Origin: Nocardioides potassii
GTDB taxonomy: Bacteria; Actinomycetota; Actinomycetes; Propionibacteriales; Nocardioidaceae
NCBI RefSeq assembly: GCF_021648885.1
Contig: NZ_JAKJHZ010000009.1
Location: 434,001 to 498,000 of the forward strand
Direction of reading: 5' to 3'
DNA length: 64,000 nt
The translations under genes and the position numbers were made by a program. Positions 30,526 through 39,154 of this stretch are shown in pieces. The notes beneath the pieces are model-generated. The model did no database searches and was not told where the DNA came from. It saw only the letters and a list, made by a program, of their open reading frames with translations. Within the stretch, counting starts at the first letter, position 1. Each line of letters opens with the position of its first letter.

Positions 30526-32514
30526 GTGACCCAACCCCCCGAGGGCCCGGACTTCTCGCTCGCCGACGTCGCGCGGGAGGGCCTGATCGAGAGGCCGGGC
30601 GCCGAGCCGGCGCCGCACGACGGCACCGGCCGCGTCGACCTGTCCTTCACCGTGCACACCCTCGCCGAGGACGGGGCCGCCCAGCCACCGGCGCAGCGCG
30701 GTGTACGCGTCCCGCCCGGCGTGACCGTCTTCGACGCCGCGTCGTGGAACGGCATCGCGATCGACTCCACCTGCGGTGGCCATGGCACCTGCCACAAGTG
30801 CAAGGTGCAGATCACCTCGGGCGTCGAGGTGCCGGTCACCCGGCACGACGCCCGCACGTTCACCGCGGCCCAGCTCTCCGACGGCTGGCGCCTGGGCTGC
30901 CTGGTCCACGCGACGCGCGACCTGAGCGTCGAGGTGCCGCCGCTGACGACGCGGCCCAAGGCCGCCACCGTCGGGATCGGCCGGCAGGTGATCCTGCGCC
31001 CGGCCCTGCAGAAGCGGTACGTCGAGCTGGCCGAGGCGACCCTGGCCGACCAGCGCACGGACATCGTGCGGCTCACCGACGCGATGGACGACCTCGAGCT
31101 CACCGCGGACCTCCACGTGCTCCGGCGCCTCTCGACCGTGCTGCGCCAGTCCGACTTCAAGGTCACTGCGGTGATCGTCGACGAGGACCTCATCGACGTC
31201 GAGCCCGGCGACACGACCGGCGAGCGCTACGCCATCGCCTTCGACCTCGGCACCACCACGGTGGTTGGCACGCTGCTCGACGTCGGCACCGGCACGCCGC
31301 TGGGCGTCAGCTCGATGCTCAACGCACAGCAGCCGTTCGGCGGCGACGTGATCACCCGCATCAGCGCCACGATGATGGATGCCGACGCCCTCGGTCGTCT
31401 CCAGCAGGCGGCCGGCAGCACGCTGGCGTCCCTCGCGGCGCAGGTCTGCCGGGAGGCGGGGATCGACCCGCAGCACGTCTACGAGGTGGCGGTCGCCGGC
31501 AACGCGACCATGACGGCCCTCGCGCTCGGCATCGACCCGGAGCCCCTCGGCGTGGCCCCGTTCGTGATGTCCGCGGCCCAGCCGCCCTCGGTCCTGGCCA
31601 GCGACATCGGGCTCGACCTCCACCCGAGGGCGCGCGCCTTCTTCTTCCCCGCGCTCGGCGCCTACGTGGGCGGCGACATCGTCGCCGGGATGCTCGCCAC
31701 CGGGATGGACCGCGACAAGCGCACGCGGCTGTTCATCGACGTCGGGACCAACTGCGAGATCGTGCTGAGCGACGGCGAGAGGATCCTGTCGACCGCTGCG
31801 CCCGCCGGTCCGGCGTTCGAGGGTGGCGCCATCCGCTGCGGCATGCGCGCCGCCGACGGCGCCATCGAGGTCATCAAGCTCGACGCGCACGCCACCGGGG
31901 ACGACCCGGCGGTCACGCTCGGCGTGATCGGGGACGTCGAGGCCAAGGGACTGTGCGGGTCCGGGCTCGTCGACGCCGTCGCCGAGCTGGTCCGCGTCGG
32001 GCTGCTCGACTCCACCGGCCGGCTGGTGCCGGACGAGGACGCGAAGGAGGTCGCGCCTGCGCTCGCCGACCGGCTGGCGCGGATCGGCGAGGAGCGGATC
32101 TTCGTGCTCCACCGGCCATCTCCCGACAGCGAGCCGGCCGAGACGGTCTACCTGTCGCAGCGCGACGTCCGTGAGCTGCAGTTCGCCAAGGCGGCGATCT
32201 CGACCGGCTGGTCGCTGCTGCTCGAGGAGCTGGGCCTCGAGCACCGCGACGTGCAGCAGGTGCTGCTCGCCGGGTCGTTCGGCAGCTACCTCTCGCCCGC
32301 CTCGGCCGTCCGCATCGGACTGGTCCCCCAGCTGCCCGTGCTGCGCATCGTCGCTGCCGGCAACGTCGCGGGCGAGGGGGCCAAGATGGCCGTGCTGTCG
32401 GTGCGCGAGCGGGCCGGTGCGCTGGCGCTGCTCGAGGAGGTGACCTATGTCGAGCTCTCGGACCGTCCCGACTTCAACGACGCCTTCGTCGAGCAGCTCT
32501 CGTTCCGCTCGTGA
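30526..32514 (+). CDS. corrinoid activation protein (2Fe-2S ferredoxin plus ASKHA domain)
   Basis: 662 aa from the GTG at 30526. The N-terminal ferredoxin domain has Cys83-x5-Cys89-x2-Cys92 and Cys125, the plant-type 2Fe-2S pattern. The C-terminal half is ASKHA/DUF4445, with IAFDLGTTTVVGTLLD, LFIDVGTNCEIVL and LLAGSFGSYLSP. Such proteins reduce inactive Co(II) corrinoid back to Co(I) using ATP. It starts 7 bp after the methyltransferase stop. In an aerobe this repair activity would be in heavy demand. Confidence 0.93.
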   Translation: MTQPPEGPDFSLADVAREGLIERPGAEPAPHDGTGRVDLSFTVHTLAEDGAAQPPAQRGVRVPPGVTVFDAASWNGIAIDSTCGGHGTCHKCKVQITSGVEVPVTRHDARTFTAAQLSDGWRLGCLVHATRDLSVEVPPLTTRPKAATVGIGRQVILRPALQKRYVELAEATLADQRTDIVRLTDAMDDLELTADLHVLRRLSTVLRQSDFKVTAVIVDEDLIDVEPGDTTGERYAIAFDLGTTTVVGTLLDVGTGTPLGVSSMLNAQQPFGGDVITRISATMMDADALGRLQQAAGSTLASLAAQVCREAGIDPQHVYEVAVAGNATMTALALGIDPEPLGVAPFVMSAAQPPSVLASDIGLDLHPRARAFFFPALGAYVGGDIVAGMLATGMDRDKRTRLFIDVGTNCEIVLSDGERILSTAAPAGPAFEGGAIRCGMRAADGAIEVIKLDAHATGDDPAVTLGVIGDVEAKGLCGSGLVDAVAELVRVGLLDSTGRLVPDEDAKEVAPALADRLARIGEERIFVLHRPSPDSEPAETVYLSQRDVRELQFAKAAISTGWSLLLEELGLEHRDVQQVLLAGSFGSYLSPASAVRIGLVPQLPVLRIVAAGNVAGEGAKMAVLSVRERAGALALLEEVTYVELSDRPDFNDAFVEQLSFRS

Positions 32515-33115
32515 GACCGCCGGCGGCCGGGTCGCGCTGATCGCGTGCGGCGCGATCGCCCAGCCCGCGGCCGCGGTGGTGGACCGCAACGGCTGGCCGG
32601 TCGACGTGCACCCCCTGCCGCCGCTGCTGCACAACCACCCGCAGCAGATCGCGGGCGAGGTGCGCGCGCTCGCCGCGCGGCTGGCGACGTCGTACGACCG
32701 CACGGTGATCGGCTACGCCGACTGCGGCACCTACGGTGCGCTCGACGACGTGTGCCGCGAGCTCGGCCTGGAGCGGCTGCCCGGGCTGCACTGCTACGAC
32801 GTCTACGCCGGGCCGTCGCGGCTGGAGAGGTTCTTCGACCAGCAGCCCGGCACCTACCTGCTGACCGACTTCCTCGTCCGGTCGTTCGTCCGGACCGTGG
32901 TGCAGGAGATGGGCCTCGATCGCTACCCCGAGCTGCGCGACACCTACTTCGGCAACTACACCCGGGTCGTGTGGCTCGCGCAGCAGCCCGACGGCGAGCT
33001 GCGGACGCTGGCCGAGGAGGCCGCGGCCCGGATCGGCCTCCCGCTCACCGTGGTGGAGACCGGCGACCACGGCCTCGAGCAGGCCCTCGCCGACCTCGTC
33101 GCGCCACGTACCTAG
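32447..33115 (+). CDS. DUF1638 domain protein of the corrinoid module
   Basis: 222 aa. DUF1638 features: VALIACGAIAQPAAAVVDRNGW, the Cys-containing YADCGTYGALDDVC and GLHCYDVYAG. Its biochemical role is not known to me; members occur next to corrinoid methyltransferases. The ATG at 32447 lies 68 bp inside the activase gene in another frame and has GAGGAGG 6 bp upstream; the first about 27 residues are Ser/Thr-rich before the domain begins. The TAG stop is part of the inverted repeat at 33108-33170. Confidence 0.85.
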   Translation: MSSSRTVPTSTTPSSSSSRSARETAGGRVALIACGAIAQPAAAVVDRNGWPVDVHPLPPLLHNHPQQIAGEVRALAARLATSYDRTVIGYADCGTYGALDDVCRELGLERLPGLHCYDVYAGPSRLERFFDQQPGTYLLTDFLVRSFVRTVVQEMGLDRYPELRDTYFGNYTRVVWLAQQPDGELRTLAEEAAARIGLPLTVVETGDHGLEQALADLVAPRT

Positions 33116-33170
33116 GGACGTTCTGGTAGGCGAAGGGCCCGGACCACCTACCAGTACGTCCCTAGATACC
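33108..33170. repeat. inverted repeat at convergent gene ends (CCTAGGGACGT family), copy 1
   Basis: Arm GTACCTAGGGACGTTCTGG plus TAGG (33108-33130) pairs with CCTACCAGTACGTCCCTAG plus ATAC (33147-33169) with two mismatches around a 16-nt loop. It supplies the TAG stop codons of both converging genes (33113-33115 and 33162-33164). A second copy lies at 41622-41691. A bidirectional terminator or mobile palindromic repeat is likely. Confidence 0.82.
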
Positions 33171-33983
33171 GCGCAGGCGGGCGAGGAGGTCGGTGCGCCA
33201 GGCCTCGGTCTCGCCGATCTGGTTGAACGTGAAGACGTGGAGCCCCTCGACCAGGGCGCCCTCCTCGCCGAGCGCCGGTGCGCACTTCTCCAGGAAGCTC
33301 TCCCCCGTGAAGCCGCCGGGCGCGGCGAGCCGGGCGAACAGGCCCTTGTTCTTGGCGAGGAACTTGGTCGACTCCCCGACCCCGATCCGCGTCGCCATGC
33401 CGAGCAGCTTGGCGCGCTCGACGGGACCCGGCATGCCGAGCAGGACGGGCATCGTCACGCCACGGCGGCGCAGCCGCCCGACCCAGTCGCGCACGCCGGC
33501 GGGGTCGAAGGTCAGGTTGCTGACGATGTGGGTGGCGTAGCGGCGCTTGTCCCACATGGACTGCACCGTGAGGTCGTCGTGGATGGTGGGGTGGGACTCG
33601 GGGTAGCCCGTGATGCCGACGTGCGCGAAGGGCGAGCCGAGTTCCTTGAGGTCCTCGAGCAGGGCCAGTGCGTCGGGGTAGTCGCCCGCAGCCTCTGCGT
33701 CGCCACCCGGCACGAAGACGCTGGTGACCCCCTTGCCGACGAGCCGGGCCACGATCTCCTGCAGCTCCGAGCGACCGGTGACCATCCGTGCGGCGATGTG
33801 CGGGACGACCGGGTAGCCGTGCCCGGCGAGCCGCTCGGTGAGGTCGAAGGTCGCCTCGAGCCCCTTCGAGGGCGAGGCCGTGACCGTGATCGTCCGCTCG
33901 CGCGGCAGGTGCTCGAGGACCTTGTCCTCGGTGGTGGCGGTGGGGAGCACCTCGTAGCGGGCGTTCTCCAGCAGCCGGGTCAT
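33162..33983 (-). CDS. methylenetetrahydrofolate reductase-like protein (MetF family)
   Basis: 273 aa from the ATG at 33983 (MTRLLENARYEVLP). In-frame starts at 34010 and 34022 fall inside the operator, have no Shine-Dalgarno and add a basic leader, so I prefer 33983, which also gives the usual operator-to-start distance (19 bp). A MetF-like barrel is suggested by TVTASPSKGLEATFDLTERL, VFVPGGDAEAAGDYPDAL and THIVSNLTFDP. Likely oxidises 5-methyl-THF from the corrinoid route to methylene-THF. Start uncertain; family call fairly firm. Confidence 0.82.
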   Translation of the reverse strand: MTRLLENARYEVLPTATTEDKVLEHLPRERTITVTASPSKGLEATFDLTERLAGHGYPVVPHIAARMVTGRSELQEIVARLVGKGVTSVFVPGGDAEAAGDYPDALALLEDLKELGSPFAHVGITGYPESHPTIHDDLTVQSMWDKRRYATHIVSNLTFDPAGVRDWVGRLRRRGVTMPVLLGMPGPVERAKLLGMATRIGVGESTKFLAKNKGLFARLAAPGGFTGESFLEKCAPALGEEGALVEGLHVFTFNQIGETEAWRTDLLARLRGI

Positions 33984-34001
33984 CGTGGCGGCGTGACGCT
34001 T

Positions 34002-34055
34002 GTTGCGCATGAAGCAACTCATTTCGTGATGCGCACTGGGGGTGACCTGATGGTA
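34002..34055 (-). promoter_or_regulatory. tandem operator and -10 of the MetF-like gene
   Basis: GTTGCGCATGAAGCAAC (34002-34018) and the weaker ATTTCGTGATGCGCACT (34021-34037), starts 19 bp apart, match the regulon motif. On the minus strand TACCAT (34050-34055) can be the -10; the -35 is poor (TGTCGC, 17 bp further). This links the corrinoid/C1 genes to the betaine regulon. Confidence 0.65.
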
Positions 34056-34103
34056 GTCCGTCCCGGCCCCCCGCGACAGAGGCGTCGTACCGCTGAAATG
34101 CAG

Positions 34104-34137
34104 CGAGGGGCGGCCACCTCGCGGTGGCCGCCCCTCG
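34104..34137 (-). terminator. rplL terminator hairpin
   Basis: CGAGGGGCGGCCACC (34104-34118) and its perfect complement at 34123-34137 form a 15-bp stem with a TCGC loop, 19 bp after the rplL stop. No U tract, as is common in high-GC actinobacteria. Confidence 0.8.
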
Positions 34138-34156
34138 GAGCGCGACTAGCGGATCG

Positions 34157-34552
34157 TCACTTGACGGTGACGGTGGCGCCGGCGGCCTCGAGGGCCTCCT
34201 TCGCCTTGTCCGCGGTCTCCTTGTTGGCGTTCTCGAGGATCGTCTTGGGGGCGGCCTCGACGAGGTCCTTGGCCTCCTTCAGACCGAGGGAGGTCAGGGC
34301 GCGCACCTCCTTGATGACGTTGATCTTCTTGTCGCCGGCGGCCTCGAGGACGACCTCGAAGTCGTCCTTCTCCTCCGCGGCAGCGGCGTCGCCACCGGCA
34401 GCGCCACCGGCGGCCGGGGCGGCGGCCACGGCGACGGGGGCGGCGGCGGTCACGCCGAAGGTGTCCTCGAACTGCTTCACGAACTCCGAGAGCTCGATCA
34501 GGGTCATCTCCTTGAAGGCGTCAAGGAGCTCGTCGGTGCTGAGCTTCGCCAT
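34157..34552 (-). CDS. rplL: 50S ribosomal protein L7/L12
   Basis: 131 aa from the ATG at 34552. N-terminal dimerisation helices ([21 protein letters not shown]), an Ala/Gly hinge (about 38-62) and the C-terminal factor-binding domain ([20 protein letters not shown]). Stalk protein that binds the L10 C-terminus and recruits translation factors. 76 bp after rplJ; a strong hairpin ends the unit. rpoB does not follow. Confidence 0.98.
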   Translation of the reverse strand: MAKLSTDELLDAFKEMTLIELSEFVKQFEDTFGVTAAAPVAVAAAPAAGGAAGGDAAAAEEKDDFEVVLEAAGDKKINVIKEVRALTSLGLKEAKDLVEAAPKTILENANKETADKAKEALEAAGATVTVK

Positions 34553-34628
34553 GGTGGCGTTTCCTTCCGTGTGTGGCCCGCTCGCGGTGTGCGGCGCGCC
34601 GGGTTTCAGGTGGTGTACGTCGGCCCGG

Positions 34629-35294
34629 TCAGGCGTCGGTGGACTCGGCGGCCTGGTCGGCCGACTCGTCGGTCGCCTCGGTCTCGGTGGCCTCCGCGGC
34701 AGCGGGGACCTCCTCGGCCGGGGCGTCCTCGGCAGCCGGAGCAGCCGGCGTGCCGGCACCACCTGCGAGGATCGAGGGGTCCTGCTCGGCCTTGGCCTGC
34801 AGCGCACCCGCGAGACGGGCGGCCTGGGCGAGAGGCGCGTTGAGCAGGTAGACGGCCTGGGACAGCGAGGCGAGCATGCCGCCCGCGAGCTTGCCCAGCA
34901 GCACCTCGCGCGACTCGAGGTCGGCCAGCTTGGCCACCTCCGAGGCGTCGAGGGGCTTGCCGTCGAGGACGCCGCCCTTGATCACAAGAGCGGGGTTTGC
35001 CTTGGCAAAGTCACGCAGACCCTTGGCGGCCTCGACCACGTCTCCATTGATGAAGGCGATGGCGGTGGGGCCGGTCAGCAGGTCGTCGAAGCCGTCGATG
35101 CCCACCTCGTTGGCGGCGATCTTGGCAAGCGTGTTCTTGACCACGGCGTAGTTGGCGTTCTCGCCGAGGGAGCGCCGCAGGTCCTGCAGCTGCTTCACGG
35201 TGAGACCGCGGTACTCGGTCAGCACAGCGCCGGCGGAGTCGTTGAAGGACTCAACGATCTCTGCGACGGCGGCAGTCTTCTCTGGCCGCGCCAT
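34629..35294 (-). CDS. rplJ: 50S ribosomal protein L10
   Basis: 221 aa from the ATG at 35294. The L10 N-terminal domain is clear ([43 protein letters not shown]). It is longer than usual: after about residue 175 there is an Ala/Glu/Pro-rich tail ending AAESTDA, seen in several actinobacteria. Base of the L7/L12 stalk. The 280-bp upstream region is the expected site of the L10 leader used for autoregulation. Confidence 0.97.
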   Translation of the reverse strand: MARPEKTAAVAEIVESFNDSAGAVLTEYRGLTVKQLQDLRRSLGENANYAVVKNTLAKIAANEVGIDGFDDLLTGPTAIAFINGDVVEAAKGLRDFAKANPALVIKGGVLDGKPLDASEVAKLADLESREVLLGKLAGGMLASLSQAVYLLNAPLAQAARLAGALQAKAEQDPSILAGGAGTPAAPAAEDAPAEEVPAAAEATETEATDESADQAAESTDA

Positions 35295-35500
35295 GGGTCT
35301 CCTTCCGGTGTCGACCACCGGCGTCCGGCCCACAGACGACGAACGCCCCGAGCACAGGCTCAGGGCGTGGTGCGGCTTGCGCCGCTGCTCTGTCACCTGC
35401 GCCGGTCGTCCGCTGCTGCGAACCTTCGCACCCCGGGCGTTGGAGCCCGCGGTGAACCTGCGGTCTTGGGTTTCGAGAGGGAACTGTACGCACCCCCGTG
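35295..35500 (-). promoter_or_regulatory. putative L10 leader upstream of rplJ
   Basis: Non-coding leader of about 200 nt before rplJ with several short complementary stretches (for example GCCCCGAGC with GCTCAGGGC, 35345-35367, and GCGGCTTGCGCCGC near 35372). L10-L7/L12 leader RNAs occupy this place in most bacteria and repress rplJL when the proteins are in excess. Assigned by position; I did not fold it against a covariance model. Confidence 0.5.
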
Positions 35501-35574
35501 CGGACCGCACAAATCGCGGGCCGGGTCGATCAAACGACCCATTCGGCACCCGCGGCGGCACCAACACTGGTGCA

Positions 35575-36573
35575 ATGGTCCCCGTGGACCAACAGCTCAC
35601 GACCGTCGGGGCCTCGCTCGCCCGCAGCGACGAACGCATGCTCACCGGCCGCAACGCCGCGGGCCGGGTCTGGAAGACCGGGTTCGGCGGCCTCGACCCG
35701 CTGATCGGTGGCGGCATGCGCGCGGGATCCCTGATCCTGCTCGCCGGGCCGCAGGGCCTCGGCAAGTCGACGTTCGCCCTCCAGGTGGCCCGCAACAACG
35801 CCGCATCCGGTCGCCCGGTGCTCTACTTCTCCTACGAGCACGACGCCGAGGACATGACCCAGAAGCTCCTCGCCATGGAGGCGGGCGAGCTCGACGACTC
35901 CGACATGGTGCGGATGACGAGCATCCGGTCGATCTTCGACGACCTCTGGGTCAGCTCGCTCGACCACCGCCTCGAGTCCGTGCCGTCGGGCGTCGAGGCG
36001 CTCGCCAGGGTCTCGCAGTACTCCGAGATGCTCTTCGTGCACCGCTCGACCGGCACGCGCACCGACCTCGCCGCCATCCAGGCCGCCATCGAGGCCGTCC
36101 GCGAGCTGGCCGGCACCACACCGCTCGTCGTCGTGGACTACCTCCAGAAGGTGAAGTCGTCGCAGGAGGACGTCGAGGCACGCTCCACCGAGGTCGTCGA
36201 GGGCCTCAAGGACATCGCGATCGACATCAGCGCACCCGTCCTCGCGATCGCGGCGGCCGACAAGGAAGCGCTGCGGTCCGGTCGCCGGATGCGCGCCAAC
36301 GACCTCCGGGGCTCCAGCGCGCTGGCCTACGAGGCCGACGTGGTGCTGGTGCTCAACAACAAGTTCGACATCGTCGCGCGCCACCACCTCACCTACGACG
36401 TCGGCAACGCCGAGCGCTTCAAGGACTGGGCGGTCCTGACGATCGAGAAGAACCGCTTCGGCCGCGACGGGGCGGTGCTGCAGTTCAAGACCCGCTTCGA
36501 CCAGGGCCGCTACGAGTCCGAGGGCTCGGAGGTCAAGGAGCAGCTCATCGACGAGCGCATCTTCCGCGAGTGA
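35575..36573 (+). CDS. DnaB-like/RecA-superfamily ATPase
   Basis: 332 aa from the ATG at 35575. Walker [10 protein letters not shown] at 58-66, a Walker B-like [12 protein letters not shown], and the DnaB C-terminal order [20 protein letters not shown] with [10 protein letters not shown] near the end. It resembles the helicase domain of DnaB without the N-terminal DnaG-binding domain, so replication helicase function is unlikely. Inserted opposite to the ribosomal genes, between rplA and rplJ. Role unknown. Confidence 0.8.
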   Translation: MVPVDQQLTTVGASLARSDERMLTGRNAAGRVWKTGFGGLDPLIGGGMRAGSLILLAGPQGLGKSTFALQVARNNAASGRPVLYFSYEHDAEDMTQKLLAMEAGELDDSDMVRMTSIRSIFDDLWVSSLDHRLESVPSGVEALARVSQYSEMLFVHRSTGTRTDLAAIQAAIEAVRELAGTTPLVVVDYLQKVKSSQEDVEARSTEVVEGLKDIAIDISAPVLAIAAADKEALRSGRRMRANDLRGSSALAYEADVVLVLNNKFDIVARHHLTYDVGNAERFKDWAVLTIEKNRFGRDGAVLQFKTRFDQGRYESEGSEVKEQLIDERIFRE

Positions 36574-36600
36574 GCCGACGGCGAATGCGCCGAGACGGCC

Positions 36601-36637
36601 GAGGGGCGCCGGCACCGCTTGCGGTGTGGCGCCCCTC
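36601..36637. terminator. bidirectional terminator hairpin
   Basis: GAGGGGCGCC (36601-36610) pairs perfectly with GGCGCCCCTC (36628-36637), with extra pairing inside (CCGC/GCGG). It sits between the convergent stops of the DnaB-like ATPase (36573) and the lipoprotein (36658). Confidence 0.75.
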
Positions 36638-36657
36638 TGCCGTGTCGGTCTGGCCGG

Positions 36658-37542
36658 TCACATGCCGGGCTGCTCGGTGACCTCGGAGGCGGGCGGCGCC
36701 TCGATGTCGACGTCGGTGCCGAAGTCGGAGTAGGTGCCCTCGGTGTTGCTGGTCGTGGCCGGACCACCGGCGACGCCCTTGATCTCGGTCGTCTGGGTGA
36801 ACTTGCGGGGCAGGTTGTCGCCGTCGACCCACATCTCTGTCACCAGCTCCTTGGGGAGCATGTCGGCCATCGCCGCCGGGAACTCCATCGCCTTGAGGTA
36901 GGAGGTCGGGTCCATCGTGATCCGGTAGTGGTTGGTCTCCACCCCGTCGACGTCCTCGGTCCCGACGAGCTCGAGCTTCTTGGGCGACTCCATCGCCTTG
37001 AACATGACCTCGGGATCGGTCGCCTTGCCGATCATCCCGAACAGCGAGTTCGGGTCGCTCAGGTCGATCTTGAGCCACTTGTCACCGGTACCGAAGGCGT
37101 CGGACTTCATGTACATCGCCTGGTCGATGAGGATCATGTCCATCGCCTGGGCGCCGGTGCCGCTCGCCTTCATCTCGACGCCGTCGTCCCCGAAGCGCGC
37201 CTCGCCGCTCATCTCCTGCGACTGGCCGGCCGACTCGGAGGTGGTGGTGAACCGGAACGTCCCGGCGTCCTGCAGCGCACCCAGCACGGTCGGGTAGAAG
37301 TCGTCGGCCGACAGCTCGGTGAGCGACCCGTCGGCCGACTCGTCCCCAGAGGTGTCGGTCGAGTCGTCGCTCGAGTCGGTGGCCTCGTCGGTGGCGGAGT
37401 CGTCCGAACCCGAGCCGTCGCTCGCCGAGCTCGAGGAGTCCTCGGAGCCGCCCGAGTCGCTGCCGCAGGCCGAGACGCCCGCACCGACGGTCAGCACCAG
37501 GGCTGCGGCGCCGAGACGGCGGGAGAGTGAGTGGACGCGCAT
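36658..37542 (-). CDS. LppX/LprG-like lipoprotein
   Basis: 294 aa. Lipobox VSAC with Cys26, then a long Ser/Asp/Glu linker (about 27-75), then a LolA-like half-barrel domain of the LppX_LprAFG type (FRFTTTSESAGQSQEMSGEARF, YMKSDAFGTGDKWLKIDL, VTEMWVDGDNLPRKF). Such proteins carry lipids or glycolipids across the actinobacterial envelope. It lies on the same strand as the ribosomal genes, between rplA and rplJ, where mycobacteria have other genes. Ligand unknown. Confidence 0.82.
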   Translation of the reverse strand: MRVHSLSRRLGAAALVLTVGAGVSACGSDSGGSEDSSSSASDGSGSDDSATDEATDSSDDSTDTSGDESADGSLTELSADDFYPTVLGALQDAGTFRFTTTSESAGQSQEMSGEARFGDDGVEMKASGTGAQAMDMILIDQAMYMKSDAFGTGDKWLKIDLSDPNSLFGMIGKATDPEVMFKAMESPKKLELVGTEDVDGVETNHYRITMDPTSYLKAMEFPAAMADMLPKELVTEMWVDGDNLPRKFTQTTEIKGVAGGPATTSNTEGTYSDFGTDVDIEAPPASEVTEQPGM

Positions 37543-37664
37543 GGGAGCTCCTGGGTGTGGTGCGGACGAGACGTCGGTGGACGTGCCTGCTTCCTACCCG
37601 ATGCTTCCACGCCGAAACGACCTGTCCGCGTCGATCCGCACGGATCGGGACCGGATCGAGACGT

Positions 37665-37704
37665 ACGACGGCCCGGCCACCCGCGTGGGTGACCGGGCCG
37701 TCGT
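37665..37704 (-). terminator. rplA terminator hairpin
   Basis: ACGACGGCCCGG (37665-37676) and CCGGGCCGTCGT (37693-37704) make a perfect 12-bp stem with a 16-nt loop that itself pairs (CACCC/GGGTG). It lies 18 bp after the rplA stop and separates the rplKA unit from the lipoprotein gene. Confidence 0.8.
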
Positions 37705-37722
37705 GGTGCGCCGGGGCGACGA

Positions 37723-38445
37723 TCAGGCCTGGGCGGCCTCGTCCTCGGCAGCGACGTTCTTGACGCGGTTGGGGTCCACCTGGACACCGGGGCCCATCGT
37801 CGTCGAGACGGTGATCTTCTTGATGTAGCGGCCCTTCGAGCTGGCCGGCTTGAGCCGCAGCACCTCGTCGAGCGCCGCGGCGTAGTTCTCCGCGAGCTGG
37901 ACCTCGGAGAACGAGGCCTTGCCGATGATGAAGTGCAGGTTGGCGTGACGGTCGACGCGGAACTCGATCTTGCCGCCCTTGATGTCCGTGACGGCCTTGG
38001 CGACGTCCGGGGTGACCGTGCCGGTCTTCGGGTTCGGCATGAGCGAGCGCGGGCCGAGGACGCGACCGAGGCGGCCGACCTTGCCCATCATGTCGGGCGT
38101 CGCGACGACGGCGTCGAAGTCGAGCCAGCCGCCGGCGACCTTCTCGATGAGCTCGTCGCCACCGACGAACTCGGCGCCGGCCTCACGGGCGGCGTCGGCC
38201 TTGTCGGCGTTCGCGAACACGAGGACGCGAGCGGTCTTGCCGGTGCCGTGGGGCAGGTTGACGGTGCCGCGGACCATCTGGTCGGCCTTGCGCGGGTCGA
38301 CACCCAGTCGCATGACGACGTCGACGGTCTCGTCGAACTTCTTCTTGGAGCCACCCTTGGCGATCTTGATGGCTGCGAGCGGGGCGTAGATCTCGTCCTG
38401 GTCGAACGACTCCGCCGCCGCGCGGTAGGTCTTGCTGCGCTGCAT
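37723..38445 (-). CDS. rplA: 50S ribosomal protein L1
   Basis: 240 aa from the ATG at 38445. Full-length L1 with [33 protein letters not shown], the family signature, and [18 protein letters not shown]. Binds 23S rRNA at the L1 stalk and its own message. 64 bp after rplK; ends at a strong hairpin. Confidence 0.98.
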   Translation of the reverse strand: MQRSKTYRAAAESFDQDEIYAPLAAIKIAKGGSKKKFDETVDVVMRLGVDPRKADQMVRGTVNLPHGTGKTARVLVFANADKADAAREAGAEFVGGDELIEKVAGGWLDFDAVVATPDMMGKVGRLGRVLGPRSLMPNPKTGTVTPDVAKAVTDIKGGKIEFRVDRHANLHFIIGKASFSEVQLAENYAAALDEVLRLKPASSKGRYIKKITVSTTMGPGVQVDPNRVKNVAAEDEAAQA

Positions 38446-38509
38446 GGTCTTCTCGTTTCTGTGGTGCGAAGGATGTGGTTCAGCGAGCCAGCGCGGCTCT
38501 CCCACGGTG

Positions 38510-38938
38510 TCAGTCGGTCGTGACGCCCATCGAGCGGGCAGTGCCCTCGACGATCTTCATCGCCGCGTCGATGTCGTTGGCGTTGAGGTCGGGCAGCTTG
38601 GTGGTGGCGATCTCGCGGATCTGGTCCTTGGTCAGCTTGCCGACCTTGTCCTTGTGCGGGACGCCCGAGCCCTTGGAGAGGCCGGCGGCCTTCTTGATGA
38701 GCTCGGCGGCCGGCGGGGTCTTGGTGATGAAGTCGAACGTGCGGTCCTCGTAGATGGTGATCTCGACGGGGATGACGTTGCCGCGCATGGACTCGGTCTG
38801 GGCGTTGTAGGCCTTGCAGAAGTCCATGATGTTGACGCCGTGCGGGCCGAGCGCCGTACCGACCGGCGGGGCCGGGGTGGCCGAACCGGCCTGCAGCTGC
38901 ACCTTGACGAGTGCGGCGATCTTCTTCTTGGGAGGCAT
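38510..38938 (-). CDS. rplK: 50S ribosomal protein L11
   Basis: 142 aa from the ATG at 38938 ([18 protein letters not shown]), with GGAAG upstream. [20 protein letters not shown] and the C-terminal rRNA-binding domain with [25 protein letters not shown] are intact. Part of the GTPase-associated centre. 216 bp after nusG, a gap that holds a repeat-like segment. Confidence 0.98.
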   Translation of the reverse strand: MPPKKKIAALVKVQLQAGSATPAPPVGTALGPHGVNIMDFCKAYNAQTESMRGNVIPVEITIYEDRTFDFITKTPPAAELIKKAAGLSKGSGVPHKDKVGKLTKDQIREIATTKLPDLNANDIDAAMKIVEGTARSMGVTTD

Positions 38939-39051
38939 TGCTCTTCCTTCTTCTCGTGTGGTCATGACGAGGACGTACGTCCTCTGCCACGGGTTGTCGC
39001 TCTGTGCATTGTCGCCCTCAGTCGGGCTGGTCGTGAAATCGGGACTTCACG

Positions 39052-39146
39052 GGTCTCGAGACGCGTCAGCCGGCCGCTTGCTTCGCGGCGCGCCCGGGTC
39101 GACGCTCCTCGACCTCTTCGCTGATCGAGGGCCTCGCAAGCTCGGC
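39052..39146. repeat. possible dispersed intergenic repeat (GGTCTCGAGACG type)
   Basis: Segment between nusG and rplK with GGTCTCGAGACGCGTCAGCC, a GCCGGCCGCTTGCTTCGCGGC hairpin-like centre and GCTCCTCGACCTCTTCGCTGA. Similar arrangements recur between genes in Nocardioides-type genomes as far as I know. Only one copy is in this window, so the repeat status rests on recollection. Confidence 0.35.
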
Positions 39147-39154
39147 CCTTGCGC

